Assembly (NCBI GenBank): GCA_002279355.1
Contig: NCBV01000019.1
Span: 62,001 to 126,000, forward strand
DNA length: 64,000 nt
From: Acidiphilium sp. 37-60-79
GTDB taxonomy: Bacteria > Pseudomonadota > Alphaproteobacteria > Acetobacterales > Acetobacteraceae
Direction of reading: 5' to 3'
The first letter of the stretch is position 1. Each line of letters starts with the position of its first letter. The position numbers and the translations under genes were made by a program. Below are positions 51,546 through 60,666 of the stretch, in pieces. The notes below the pieces were generated by a model. The model was not told the DNA's origin. It saw nothing but the letters and a program-made list of their open reading frames with translations, and did no database searches.

Positions 51546-52920
51546 GGGTCACCATCATCTGCGTGTCCGTTAACCCTTTCTCCGCCTCCGGCGCAAGGGG
51601 CAGCCAGACCCGGCATTTGGTGCCAATATTTTCCGAGCTTTCGATCATAAAGCGCCCTCGATGTCGCGACACCGCATGTTTAACAATCGCAAGCCCGAGC
51701 CCGGTTCCACCCACGGTTCGGCTGCGCCCCTTATCCACCCGATAAAACCGCTCGGTTAGTCGTGGAATATGTTCGCGTGCGATCCCCAACCCGTCATCGA
51801 TCACATCGATCAAAATTCCGGGCAACGGCAATTGTTCGGTGGGTGTGAGTGTGGTCTCTATTTTCACCGTCCCGCCGCGCTTGCCATATTTGATCGCGTT
51901 ATCGAGCAAATTGGTAAATACCTGGGTCAACTGCCCAGCATCGCCGCGCAAATCGGGCAGCCCATCGGGCAACGCCAGCTCCAGCCGAGTTTCTTGCCGG
52001 TCAAGCAATGGTGCCATGAACCCCGCAACCTCTTTTAAGACTCGTGCAATCGACACGCGCTGCTCGGGTGGCTGATGTTCCATCATTTCGATACGCGACA
52101 GGCTGAGCAAATCCGCGATAATGCGCTGCATCCGATCCGCCTGCTCGGCCATGATCCCCAAAAATTGCTGGCTAGCCTCAGCATCACCGGCCGCAGGCCC
52201 GCGCAGCGTTTCGATAAAGCCAATCAAGCTGGTCAGTGGTGTGCGCAGCTCATGGCTGGCATTGGCCACAAAATCCTGCCGCATCCGGTCCAAGCCGCGC
52301 TCGCGGGTCCGGTCGCTCAACAACAAAAACAGCGGCGCGCCAGGCCCGTCCGCCGCTCGGATCAACACCGCATCCAAATCACGCGGCACGGGCGCCGCCA
52401 AACCAATCGACACGCGCACCGGCTGCTCCGCCATCTCGGCTTCAACAATCGCCGCACGCAATCCTGGATGGCGCAGCAATGCCTGTGCATCCGCGCCAAA
52501 TGCCCCTTCTGCGGAAGGGTTCTGCCAAACCACCCGCCGCGCCCCGCCCTCACGATCAAGCCGGAACAACGCATCCGGCAACCGATCAAGCAAAGCCTGA
52601 TTGGCCGCCGCCGCAGGAACCAGCCGATTGAGCTTGTCACGCTCCACGGTAATGGCACGAATAGCGTTCAGCGCCAGCGTGTTCAGTCCCGGCGTAATAA
52701 AATGCAATTGATCGAGCGAGGCATCCTCAATCGAACGCCGAAACGCCGCCAAATCCCGTGCCAAAATTAGCCCCGCCCCAGCCGACCACAAGGCCGTACC
52801 AATCAACCCGATAACTCCAAGGCGTGGATGCACGACACCCGAGACCAGCAAGGCCACGATGGCCAGCGCCGGAATTGCCCCCAGCCAGACGGTGATCGTA
52901 ATAACCGGACGCGATGGCAT
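51535..52920 (-). CDS. phoR: PhoR-like sensor histidine kinase
   Basis: A 461-residue membrane kinase: two N-terminal helices (about 5-55), a PAS-like region with ALLDRLPDALFRLDREGG (about 108), the phosphoacceptor in FVANASHELRTPLTSLIGFI (His about 228), the N box NLLDNAIKYG (about 355), and G boxes DDGLGI and GGTGLGLAIV. The order and the short cytoplasmic PAS resemble PhoR of the phosphate regulon. No phoB or pst gene is adjacent, so the partner is elsewhere and the phoR name is provisional. Confidence 0.85.
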   Translation of the reverse strand: MPSRPVITITVWLGAIPALAIVALLVSGVVHPRLGVIGLIGTALWSAGAGLILARDLAAFRRSIEDASLDQLHFITPGLNTLALNAIRAITVERDKLNRLVPAAAANQALLDRLPDALFRLDREGGARRVVWQNPSAEGAFGADAQALLRHPGLRAAIVEAEMAEQPVRVSIGLAAPVPRDLDAVLIRAADGPGAPLFLLLSDRTRERGLDRMRQDFVANASHELRTPLTSLIGFIETLRGPAAGDAEASQQFLGIMAEQADRMQRIIADLLSLSRIEMMEHQPPEQRVSIARVLKEVAGFMAPLLDRQETRLELALPDGLPDLRGDAGQLTQVFTNLLDNAIKYGKRGGTVKIETTLTPTEQLPLPGILIDVIDDGLGIAREHIPRLTERFYRVDKGRSRTVGGTGLGLAIVKHAVSRHRGRFMIESSENIGTKCRVWLPLAPEAEKGLTDTQMMVTRKG

Positions 52921-52936
52921 TCAGGCGTGGACCATC

Positions 52937-54226
52937 TCAGCCTGTCGGCGTGGTCAGGCGCAGCGGCGCGGGAGAAATAATGGTCGGACCGCCCGGCGTC
53001 ACCTTGAACACCGCAAGCCCCCTGCGCACTTGCCCATTATCGAGCAATACCAGCACTCCATCGGTGCCAAGAAAGCCCGTCGGATTGGTCAGCACCTGGG
53101 TCGTGAACCCGCCTTCATGCGCTGCCAATACCGCGATCGCCGCCCCGTCGAATGCCACGTCATCAAGCGTGGGAGGAGCGCCACCACCATTGGCCGCCTC
53201 GAACTTTTGCACAAAAGCGGCACGCAAAGCGGGATCAGGTGCCGCGTAAATTGCCCCGCGCAATCCATCATGTGTGGCCATCGATGTCGCATCCTGCGCC
53301 CATAGCATCGGTCCGGCGAGTTGAACCGCTGGCGCGCCGACATCAAAATATGGCAGTAGCGTGCCCATCTCGGCCAGTTGTTCGCCGGTCGCGGCGAGAA
53401 GCAGGGTATCGAAGGGCGGGGGTGGAATCGGCTCCCGCGACAATTTAGCGGCTAGGATTCGTCCTGCCTGATTATCCTGATCCCGTGCTGCGCGAATTCG
53501 CGCCTCCAAGCCGGCGCCCCGACCGTTGAAATCGGAAACCGACCGAACCGTCGCGGTCAAGCTCGAAAAATTACCGCTCTGATAAAATCCGATTTGCGGC
53601 GCTGGTTCACCTAAATGCTGCGTTTCGTCGCGCAACGCGGCAGCCATAATCTGACCAAAAGCATTTTCAGGCAGCACCGCGGCCGTCCGCGTGCGGCCAT
53701 TCTGTGCCGCGAAACTAATCACGCGCCGCACCTGTTGTCCCGGCGAAATCCCCAGGGTCCAAAGGCCCGGCGCATCCAGCGTCTCATCGTTAGTGAAAGC
53801 CAGCACATTCACGTCGGCCTTTTGCGCGATGGGCGCCACCGCCGCGGTCTCGTCCTTGGTTAACGGCCCCAGGATAATTCCATCCCCCGCCGCAATCGCC
53901 GCCTGCGCGGCCTGCGCGGCGCCTGCCGGTGTGCCTCCCGTATCGCGCACATCTAATTTCGGCGCACTAGGTTCGGCAAAAGCCAGCTTCGCTGCCTGCT
54001 CCATCGATTGTCCGATCGAGGCCAGCGGACCCGAGAGAGGCAACAATAGGGCAACGCGGCCGCCGCGCTGTCCCGCCTGCATTGGTCGAGCCATGGAATT
54101 CGCCAATGGCGGGCCATTGGCGCTGATTGCCCCAGGCGCGTAATAGGATTGTTGCATGCCGCAGGCGGCGAGGCCCAGGCAGGATGCAAAACACACACTC
54201 AACCGAATAATGGACCGACGTGACAG
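52937..54226 (-). CDS. lpoA: LpoA-like penicillin-binding protein activator lipoprotein
   Basis: A 429-residue lipoprotein with a type 1 periplasmic binding fold (LPLSGPLASIGQSMEQAAKL about residue 60; GPLTKDETAAVAPIA about 125; AAVLPENAFGQIMAAAL about 185). It lies next to, and divergent from, rsmI, the same synteny as E. coli lpoA (yraM) and rsmI (yraL). A CTG start at 54224-54226 is proposed: it follows GGAGG and gives a signal with an RR n-region before CLGLAACG. TTG 54202 would leave a weak, uncharged signal. The C-terminal fold substitutes for the LpoA UvrA-like N-terminal TPR part, which is absent here. Confidence 0.8.
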   Translation of the reverse strand: MSRRSIIRLSVCFASCLGLAACGMQQSYYAPGAISANGPPLANSMARPMQAGQRGGRVALLLPLSGPLASIGQSMEQAAKLAFAEPSAPKLDVRDTGGTPAGAAQAAQAAIAAGDGIILGPLTKDETAAVAPIAQKADVNVLAFTNDETLDAPGLWTLGISPGQQVRRVISFAAQNGRTRTAAVLPENAFGQIMAAALRDETQHLGEPAPQIGFYQSGNFSSLTATVRSVSDFNGRGAGLEARIRAARDQDNQAGRILAAKLSREPIPPPPFDTLLLAATGEQLAEMGTLLPYFDVGAPAVQLAGPMLWAQDATSMATHDGLRGAIYAAPDPALRAAFVQKFEAANGGGAPPTLDDVAFDGAAIAVLAAHEGGFTTQVLTNPTGFLGTDGVLVLLDNGQVRRGLAVFKVTPGGPTIISPAPLRLTTPTG

Positions 54227-55128
54227 CTGAACCTCCTAATACCCGCATCAATGAGCCCGAGGCACGCCGCCCCGCGCTGGTTCTGGTTTCGACGCCGATT
54301 GGTAATCTCGGCGATTTATCCCCCCGCGCGCTCGCTGCCCTGCAGGACGCCGATGCAATCTTGTGCGAAGACACCCGCCATACCATGACTTTACTCGCAG
54401 CGCACGGCCTGCGCCGCCGATTGATCGCTTTACATGATCATAACGAAGAACAGCGCAGCGCTGGGCTCATCGCCGCGATGCAGCGCGGCGAGCATTTCGC
54501 CTTGGTGAGTGACGCGGGCGCTCCGCTGATCGCTGATCCAGGCTTTCGCTTGGTTCGAGCCGCGCTCGCCGCTGGTCTGCCAATCAGTGCGATTCCGGGC
54601 CCTAACGCGGCTCTAATGGCGCTTGCTCTCTCCGGTTTGCCGCCCCAGCCGTTTCTGTTTCATGGATTTTTACCGCCCCGCTCAGGCCAACGCCGGACGG
54701 CCTTGGCCCACATTGCCGCAGCTGAAGCGGCAGGCTTTTCGGCTACATTAATTTTTTATGAAGCGCCCCATCGTCTCGCGGCCTGCCTGCATGATGCGGC
54801 TGAGACCCTCGGTGATCGCCCAGCGGCGGTTGCGCGCGAATTGACCAAACGGTTCGAAGAAGTTCGTCGCGACACGCTTGCGTCGCTTGCGGAATTTTAT
54901 GCCGAGGTCGCGCCGCGTGGGGAGATCACCTTAATCATTGGCCCGCGCCCCGAACCGGCCCCGCTATCCGAGCAAAGCCTGGACGAAGCTCTGCGCGACG
55001 CTTTGCGCACCCAGCGCGTGCGCGACGCGGCGAGCAGCGTCGCAGAGCGTCTCGGCGTGCCGCGCAACCGTGCTTATCAGCGTGCCATTGCCCTGCGCGC
55101 TGCTGACGACGTCGGCGCACCTGACTGA
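54220..55128 (+). CDS. rsmI: 16S rRNA (cytidine1402-2'-O)-methyltransferase
   Basis: A 302-residue SAM-dependent enzyme that 2'-O-methylates C1402 of 16S rRNA. Conserved segments are STPIGNLGDLSPRALAAL (about residue 24), EDTRHTMTLLAAHG, VSDAGAPLIADPGFRLVR (about 93), IPGPNAALMALALSGL (about 126) and FYEAPHRLAACL (about 182). GTG 54220 is the only plausible start, with an in-frame stop four codons upstream. It overlaps by seven bases the proposed CTG start of the divergent lpoA-like gene. The 3' end overlaps the convergent membrane-protein gene by 52 bases. Confidence 0.95.
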   Translation: MTAEPPNTRINEPEARRPALVLVSTPIGNLGDLSPRALAALQDADAILCEDTRHTMTLLAAHGLRRRLIALHDHNEEQRSAGLIAAMQRGEHFALVSDAGAPLIADPGFRLVRAALAAGLPISAIPGPNAALMALALSGLPPQPFLFHGFLPPRSGQRRTALAHIAAAEAAGFSATLIFYEAPHRLAACLHDAAETLGDRPAAVARELTKRFEEVRRDTLASLAEFYAEVAPRGEITLIIGPRPEPAPLSEQSLDEALRDALRTQRVRDAASSVAERLGVPRNRAYQRAIALRAADDVGAPD

Positions 55129-55730
55129 TCCGCTTGCAAATTCTGGATAACGCGCTGGCGTAGCGCCGGATCAACCGAAATCGTCGCGGTGGTAATCAGC
55201 GCAGGCATTGATTGCATCATCAGGAGAACCAAGGCGGCCGATATCCCGGCAATTCGCAGCCCGGCTTTCAAAATGAACCATTGCACATAGAGCAAAAAGC
55301 CAACGATCATGCCAACCGCGCTCGCTGCTGCAATCGGCGGCGGCAACCCAACCAGCGCCAGTAGGGCTTCCGTCAGCGTTGCGGCTAAAAATAGCGGCAC
55401 GACCAGCCAAACCGACCAGTTGAGCGCAGTGCTGGTCACGAGCCAATACGCCTCGCGCTGCAGCTTGCGCGCCACGCCTTCAATGACCACCGGCGATACC
55501 AATATGCAGCTCATCAAGAGCAAGCCCAATAGAAGGCCTTGGGCAATCTCATCCTGCGCCGTGAAAATGAGCGCCGTGCAGAGTGCAAAGGCCGTGAGGG
55601 GTGCGAGTGAGGCACCAAATGCGGCCGTCGAATCGCCGAATTGCTCGATACCGCCAGGGTTGCCCTGCAACAACAGGTGAAAGCCCCGCAAAATATTGCC
55701 GCTCCGAGGTTTTCGCGCGGGCTGCGGCAT
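55077..55730 (-). CDS. hypothetical membrane protein downstream of dapE
   Basis: 217 residues with a soluble N-terminus (RGFHLLLQGNPGGIEQF) and about five hydrophobic helices (LAPLTAFALCTALIFTA, GLLLGLLLMSCILVSPVVIE, SVWLVVPLFLAATLTEALLA and others). No family was recognised. It starts eight bases after dapE on the same strand (ATG 55730), so co-transcription with dapD and dapE is likely. Its last codons overlap the end of rsmI on the other strand. Confidence 0.75.
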   Translation of the reverse strand: MPQPARKPRSGNILRGFHLLLQGNPGGIEQFGDSTAAFGASLAPLTAFALCTALIFTAQDEIAQGLLLGLLLMSCILVSPVVIEGVARKLQREAYWLVTSTALNWSVWLVVPLFLAATLTEALLALVGLPPPIAAASAVGMIVGFLLYVQWFILKAGLRIAGISAALVLLMMQSMPALITTATISVDPALRQRVIQNLQADQSGAPTSSAARRAMAR

Positions 55731-55737
55731 GATGCTG

Positions 55738-56862
55738 TTAGGCCTCAAACCAATCAGCGAGCAGGGTTGCGTAAATCCTGCTTAGCTCTCGCAATTCCTG
55801 CACCGGCACCGCCTCGTCATTGCGATGCATCGTGGCACCGACCAATCCAAACTCCGCTACTGGACAGTAGCGGCTGATAAAGCGTGCATCGGACGTGCCG
55901 CCCCCCGTGTCCAATCGAGGCACCAGCCCGGTGACTGTGCCGATTGCTTGAGTGAGCGAGGCTGTCAATTTACCGGCTTGGGTGCGAAACGCCTCACCAC
56001 TCACCTTAATCGCGACCAGTGCGTCTGGCGCGTATTCGACAATTTTTGCGCTGATCCATGCTTGCAGCGCCGTGCCTTGATGCAGATCATTGAATCGGAT
56101 GTTCAGTCGCGCGCGCGCCTCTCCAGGGATTACGTTGCCTGCGGCATTGCCGACATCGACACTGGTGATTTGCAAGCTCGATGGCTCGAAGAATTCCGTC
56201 CCATGATCCAGGGGAGCGCAGCGCAATGCTTCGAGGGCGGGCAGCAGCCGATGCAGCGGGTTGTCGGCTCGGTGCGGATAGGCAACATGCCCCTGGATGC
56301 CGCGGACGGTAATATCGGCGGAAATACTGCCCCGTCGTCCAATCTTGATGGTATCGCCCAGCGTGGTCACCGATGTCGGCTCTCCGACGAGGCAAGCCTC
56401 CGGCATAGCGCGGCGCGCGGCAAGATTTTCAAGAATGCGCACTGTACCATCGGTCGCTTCGCCTTCCTCATCGCCGGTAATTAATAAGGTTAGCGGCCCC
56501 AATCGTCGCTCGGCATTGCGATGTTGAGCGAGCGCCGCGACAAAAGCAGCTATCGCGCCCTTCATATCAACTGCGCCGCGCCCGTGCAGCATGCCTTGGC
56601 TGATGGTGCCAGCAAACGGATCATGCGCCCAGCCATCGCCGGCGGGCACGACGTCGGTATGGCCGGCAAAACCAAGATGCGGCCCGTCACCGGCCAAGGT
56701 CGCAATTAAATTATGCACCATCCCATCGCGACGGCGTTCGATCGAAAATCCGAGCGGCACCAGGGCGGCCGCGAGCACATCCTGTGCGCCTGCATCGTTC
56801 GGTGTGACCGAAGGACAACGCAGCAACGCCTGTGCCAGCGGCAGCGGGTCGGCGTTAATCAC
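55738..56862 (-). CDS. dapE: succinyl-diaminopimelate desuccinylase
   Basis: A 374-residue M20 zinc amidohydrolase of lysine and peptidoglycan precursor synthesis. Metal ligands are in [12 protein letters not shown] (about residue 66), GRGAVDMKG (about 95) and [12 protein letters not shown] (about 130). The dimer domain contains [18 protein letters not shown] (about 188). The final His is in [13 protein letters not shown]. The GTG start overlaps the dapD stop (GTGA). Confidence 0.95.
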   Translation of the reverse strand: MINADPLPLAQALLRCPSVTPNDAGAQDVLAAALVPLGFSIERRRDGMVHNLIATLAGDGPHLGFAGHTDVVPAGDGWAHDPFAGTISQGMLHGRGAVDMKGAIAAFVAALAQHRNAERRLGPLTLLITGDEEGEATDGTVRILENLAARRAMPEACLVGEPTSVTTLGDTIKIGRRGSISADITVRGIQGHVAYPHRADNPLHRLLPALEALRCAPLDHGTEFFEPSSLQITSVDVGNAAGNVIPGEARARLNIRFNDLHQGTALQAWISAKIVEYAPDALVAIKVSGEAFRTQAGKLTASLTQAIGTVTGLVPRLDTGGGTSDARFISRYCPVAEFGLVGATMHRNDEAVPVQELRELSRIYATLLADWFEA

Positions 56863-57698
56863 GCCCGCAATAGCTCATTGATCGCGGTTTTTGCCCGCGT
56901 GCGTTCATCAACGCGTTTGACAATGACGGCGCAGGCGAGCGCTGGTCCGGGTGACCCGTCAGGCAGAGGTTTGCCCGGCAAGCTACCCGGCACCACCACA
57001 GAGTAGGCAGGTACGCGACCATAGATAATCTCGCCGGTTTCGCGATCAATTATTTTGGTCGATGCGCCGATGAATACCCCCATGGCCAACACTGCGCCTC
57101 GTTCAATAATCACGCCTTCCGCGACTTCCGAGCGGGCACCAATAAAGCAATGATCCTCGATAATGACGGGTGTCGCCTGCAAAGGTTCCAAGACACCCGC
57201 TATGCCAACCCCGCCGCTGATATGGCAATGCGCACCAACTTGCGCACATGACCCGATTGTGGACCAGGTATCGACCATCGTCCCGGCACCGACCCGCGCT
57301 CCAACATTGATGAAACATGGCATCAACACCGCACCCGACTCGATAAAGGCGGAATGGCGGACGACGGCCCCCGGCACAACGCGAATAGCGGCGCTGGCAA
57401 AGCGTCCGGAATCCCAATCGGCAAACTTCATCGCTACTTTGTCAAAGACAGGCGCGCCGCCAGCCCCTGGCAGGGGCGCATTATCCGCGATTCTGAACGA
57501 CAATAGAACCGCTCGCTTGAGCCAGTCATGGACTATCCAGCCATTGGCGCTAGGTTCGGCGATGCGCAGGCGCCCGCTATCAAGCGCCGATAAAGCCACC
57601 TCAATCGCAGTTCTATGGGCATTCTTGGCACGTAAATCAGGGCTGTCGCGGTGGTCCCACGCGGTTTCGATGGCAGCACGCAAGTCAATGTCGTTCAT
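56859..57698 (-). CDS. dapD: tetrahydrodipicolinate N-succinyltransferase
   Basis: A 279-residue left-handed beta-helix enzyme that uses succinyl-CoA to succinylate tetrahydrodipicolinate, the step before DapC and DapE. The N-terminal helical domain ([14 protein letters not shown]) is followed by hexapeptide repeats ([40 protein letters not shown]) and a C-terminal tail with [20 protein letters not shown] 57698 matches the family start [11 protein letters not shown]. It forms an operon with dapE and the following membrane gene. Confidence 0.95.
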   Translation of the reverse strand: MNDIDLRAAIETAWDHRDSPDLRAKNAHRTAIEVALSALDSGRLRIAEPSANGWIVHDWLKRAVLLSFRIADNAPLPGAGGAPVFDKVAMKFADWDSGRFASAAIRVVPGAVVRHSAFIESGAVLMPCFINVGARVGAGTMVDTWSTIGSCAQVGAHCHISGGVGIAGVLEPLQATPVIIEDHCFIGARSEVAEGVIIERGAVLAMGVFIGASTKIIDRETGEIIYGRVPAYSVVVPGSLPGKPLPDGSPGPALACAVIVKRVDERTRAKTAINELLRA

Positions 57699-57734
57699 GG
57701 TCCGATCCGTGAAATAAGGTTGTGCCGGACCATG
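57696..57734 (-). promoter_or_regulatory. inverted repeat over the dapD start codon
   Basis: CATGGTCCG at 57696-57704 and CGGACCATG at 57726-57734 are exact inverted copies. In the dapD mRNA they would pair into a nine-base-pair stem that includes the AUG, with the ribosome-binding region GGATCGGA partly in the stem. It could limit dapD translation, or be an operator. Only the sequence symmetry is observed. Confidence 0.5.
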
Positions 57735-57866
57735 GTGACGCGGCGCCAAACTGTCAATCGCGCGCTAACGATCTATTCATTTTTTCCTGCTAGCTTAGCG
57801 TGATCGGCGTCACTAAAGGATAGGACTGATGGTTTTTTGCCAGAACAAGCGGTTGGATGCGGGGGA

Positions 57867-58778
57867 ATGAGTCAATTTCCCGATTTTCAACTTAGGCTTG
57901 AATCGCTTCACCGGCTGATCCTCAGCCTTGCCGGTCTCCCTGATGCCCGCACGGCTGCGGCGGCGTGCTGTGCATTGATCGCGGCCGATTTTGGCGATGC
58001 TGGCGTTGCGCTGGTTCGCCATGATCCTGGTCGCGCTGGCGATGTTATCTTGGCTGATTATCCAAGTGGGCTTGGCCTTGATGGCGGTGTGCGGGCCGAG
58101 ACGATTAGTGCCGCCTCAATCTCGCAGGCGGGTGTTGCGATCGAATTGCTCGCTTGGCGCAGCGACGGTGACCGTCGGTTTGGCGCTGTGGAGCGTCAAC
58201 TCTTGACTGCCCTGGTTATTGATATGGTCGGCTTCGCAGATCGTATCGAACGGGCAGCCGAGCCGATTGCGAGCAGCCCGCTGGATGAGGAAACCGGATT
58301 ATGGCGGCTAAGCCCGTTCATTGATCAAATTGAACGACGTTTGGACCGGTTGGATGTTGAAGATCGGGCTGGTTCCATGCTCGCCTTCGGCTGGGTGCGG
58401 AGCGATGGTCTGGGCAAGGTGGAAGCCAATGCGGCTGTGGTGCGAGCCTCGGTCGAATGTTTGCGCGACATGTTGCGGCCGACTGATTTGCTTGGTCGCG
58501 TTGGCCCTACGCGCATTGCCGCCTGGTGCGACGGCATTGATCATCTGATCGGCGCCGAGCGTGCTGATCGCATTACCGCCAAGCTCCAATTGCTGCTGGC
58601 AGAAACCGGACGTCAAGTGGCTGTTGGTATCGCAACGCGCTGGCCGCAATCGGGCGATGACCCCAGCAATTTGCTCATCCGGGCACGGGCTGGCTTAGAG
58701 CGTGCTCGTCTGGCCGCAGCCACTGCGGGGAAGCCCGCCATTCGCGTTTGGCAGGGTGACGCGCGCGAGGGCGTATGA
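57867..58778 (+). CDS. GAF-like plus degenerate GGDEF-domain protein
   Basis: 303 residues. The N-terminal region (about 10-135, LILSLAGLPDARTAAAACCA to LVIDMVGFADRIERA) looks like a GAF-type sensor. The C-terminal part follows the diguanylate cyclase fold: DEETGLWRLSPFIDQIERRL in place of DxLTGLxNR, RPTDLLGRVG before the active-site position, then GPTRI instead of GGDEF, and VAVGIATRWP in the family SxG position. Diguanylate cyclase activity is unlikely, and a binding or regulatory role is possible. ATG 57867 is preceded directly by a G-rich run. The flanking DNA has more relaxed base use than the genes to the left. Confidence 0.7.
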   Translation: MSQFPDFQLRLESLHRLILSLAGLPDARTAAAACCALIAADFGDAGVALVRHDPGRAGDVILADYPSGLGLDGGVRAETISAASISQAGVAIELLAWRSDGDRRFGAVERQLLTALVIDMVGFADRIERAAEPIASSPLDEETGLWRLSPFIDQIERRLDRLDVEDRAGSMLAFGWVRSDGLGKVEANAAVVRASVECLRDMLRPTDLLGRVGPTRIAAWCDGIDHLIGAERADRITAKLQLLLAETGRQVAVGIATRWPQSGDDPSNLLIRARAGLERARLAAATAGKPAIRVWQGDAREGV

Positions 58779-58848
58779 CATCGCGCCGAGGAGCGGTCTC
58801 GTTGTCCAAAAGGAACATTTATGCAGAGGATATTTTAACCTTATTGGG

Positions 58849-59187
58849 TTAATGAGCCGTCTGCTGGCGTGCGACCAAAGCCGCGACGATTTTTGGTATC
58901 TCTGCCTTGCTGTAGGGCGCACCAAACGCTACCTTCATTTTGGAGACTTCGATCGTCCACGTGGCCGCTGGTAAGGCGGGTTGGCGATTAACAAAGCCGG
59001 CTGAATGGCAATAGGCACAATTCTGATTGAGCACGGTAGCATCAGTGCCCTCAAAATAGGCACCTGGCACCGGGATTTTTACCGATTCAGACTTAAACAT
59101 CGGGCTTGGCGTCGCCGCGATTGCGATGGTGATGAACCCTGCGGCCATAACGCTCACCGTCAGCCCGACAACAATTTTTTTGGTCAT
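58849..59187 (-). CDS. sorB: sulfite dehydrogenase cytochrome c subunit
   Basis: A 112-residue periplasmic monoheme cytochrome. The Sec signal is VVGLTVSVMAAGFITIAIAA, the heme site is LNQNCAYCHSAGFVNRQP (about residue 55) and a likely axial Met lies in EVSKMKVAFGAPYSKAEIP. ATG 59187 follows AGGGGAA. It starts 13 bases after the SorA-like gene and would accept its electrons for the respiratory chain. Confidence 0.88.
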   Translation of the reverse strand: MTKKIVVGLTVSVMAAGFITIAIAATPSPMFKSESVKIPVPGAYFEGTDATVLNQNCAYCHSAGFVNRQPALPAATWTIEVSKMKVAFGAPYSKAEIPKIVAALVARQQTAH

Positions 59188-59200
59188 GGTGCGGTTCCCC

Positions 59201-60469
59201 TTATGCGACTGAGATATCGACATGTTCAACGCCATTATACATGAAGCCTCCGGGGTTCCAGCCAGCAACCATTGGCTGAACATGGCCTCCGACATTGGTG
59301 GCCCTAACCATCAGCCGGTAGCGACCGGGCTTGGGCAGTGTCACCTGTGCCTGCCATTGGCGGAATCCATAGGCGCCATAATTTTTCGCCAACATGGTGC
59401 TGCGCCATGTTTTGCCGCCATTGGTCGAGATCTGCACCGATTTCAATGCGCTTCCGCCACCAAAAGCAAATCCCGTCAGCATCGCCGGTTTACCCGCGGG
59501 CAGCGTCGCGCCGTTTTCAATGCTGGTGAAAAAGCTGCGCGGCTTCATTTTGTTGATGGGTACGAATTTGACGTCAGCCTCTCCGGGTTTCATTTCGCCG
59601 GTCGGCGTATCAGGGATTTTATACGCGACCGCCATCCAAAACCCGGTGCCCGGGTGGTCAATGACCTCGATCTCGGTCAGCATTTTGACCCAGTAGGTTG
59701 AATACCAGCCGGGTACGATGAGGCGAACCGGATAGCCGTTCAATAGGGGCATATCGGCGTCATTCATCTGATAGGCCACCATGACGTCGCCGTCATTGGC
59801 GCGATTGAGTGGTAAAACTTTTTCGAACGTGGCTCTGGGCGGGTAGAGACCGCCGCCCTGTTCAAGGCTGCGGAATGCGACATGCGTTCCTTTGCCCGTC
59901 AGCCCGGCATGGGCGAGCAACCGACTGAGCGGCACGCCGGTCCACATCGCATTATACATCGCGCCATTCGCCCATTGTGCACCAGCCACGCGGGGATTGA
60001 TAAATCCGCGGCTGTTGCCGGAACATTGATTGACGGCCGCCATGCGTTTTGCCGGAAACATTCGAACCAGTTCCTCCAGCGTCAGCTCAAACGGCTTCTT
60101 GACAGCACCGGACACTTTGATCCGATAGGTATTCGTGTCCACACTGGTCGGGAAATCGGCCACATGCCAGCGCACATAGGCTTGATCATTCGGCGTGAAT
60201 AAGTGCTTTTGAAATACCGACCAAGGAGTTTCCAGAAGCGGTGCGCGAGTGCGTTGCAGGATCATTTCGCCTTTTTGTGGGAAGGTTCCCGCGGGGACTA
60301 TCGGTCGATCACCGTTGGCAAAGGGTAGTGCCACCGTTTTTGTGATCGCGGCATCTGCGCGGCCGAGTCCGCCGCTGAGCGCATAGGCGCTGAGCGATGC
60401 TGCACCGGCCATGACGGTGCGGCGACTGGTTCCAACTCGGCTTATTTGAACTGAGAATTCATTCTGCAT
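59201..60469 (-). CDS. sorA: sulfite dehydrogenase molybdenum subunit
   Basis: A 422-residue periplasmic oxidoreductase of the sulfite oxidase family, oxidising sulfite to sulfate. A Tat signal with SRRTVMAG lies near residue 15. The Mo-binding Cys is in AAVNQCSGNSRGFINPRVAG (about residue 148). GYPVRLIVPGWYSTYWVKML (about 242) and the C-terminal dimer domain (AFGGGSALKSVQISTNGGKT) match SorA and YedY-type relatives, with SorB directly downstream. It requires molybdenum cofactor; moaB is at 21.1 kb in this window. Confidence 0.9.
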   Translation of the reverse strand: MQNEFSVQISRVGTSRRTVMAGAASLSAYALSGGLGRADAAITKTVALPFANGDRPIVPAGTFPQKGEMILQRTRAPLLETPWSVFQKHLFTPNDQAYVRWHVADFPTSVDTNTYRIKVSGAVKKPFELTLEELVRMFPAKRMAAVNQCSGNSRGFINPRVAGAQWANGAMYNAMWTGVPLSRLLAHAGLTGKGTHVAFRSLEQGGGLYPPRATFEKVLPLNRANDGDVMVAYQMNDADMPLLNGYPVRLIVPGWYSTYWVKMLTEIEVIDHPGTGFWMAVAYKIPDTPTGEMKPGEADVKFVPINKMKPRSFFTSIENGATLPAGKPAMLTGFAFGGGSALKSVQISTNGGKTWRSTMLAKNYGAYGFRQWQAQVTLPKPGRYRLMVRATNVGGHVQPMVAGWNPGGFMYNGVEHVDISVA

Positions 60470-60666
60470 CTGGTTCCCCCGAAATTTTTTAGATTTTATC
60501 GTTTTCTCGGCATTGCCGACACAATGATGACGCCTTGTGCCACCACTCTGTTATCCGTGATTTCAACTATCATATGCAGAGATTGGAATAGAAGTAAAGG
60601 AAATTTTTCGGATCCATGGTTCCATCGCTGATTTGCGCTTGGCTCGAGTAATGCCATAAGGTGATC

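Noticed and set aside
54174-54202. TTG 54202 as the start of the lpoA-like gene
   Set aside because: It gives a signal peptide without positive charge and no ribosome site; CTG 54226 provides both.
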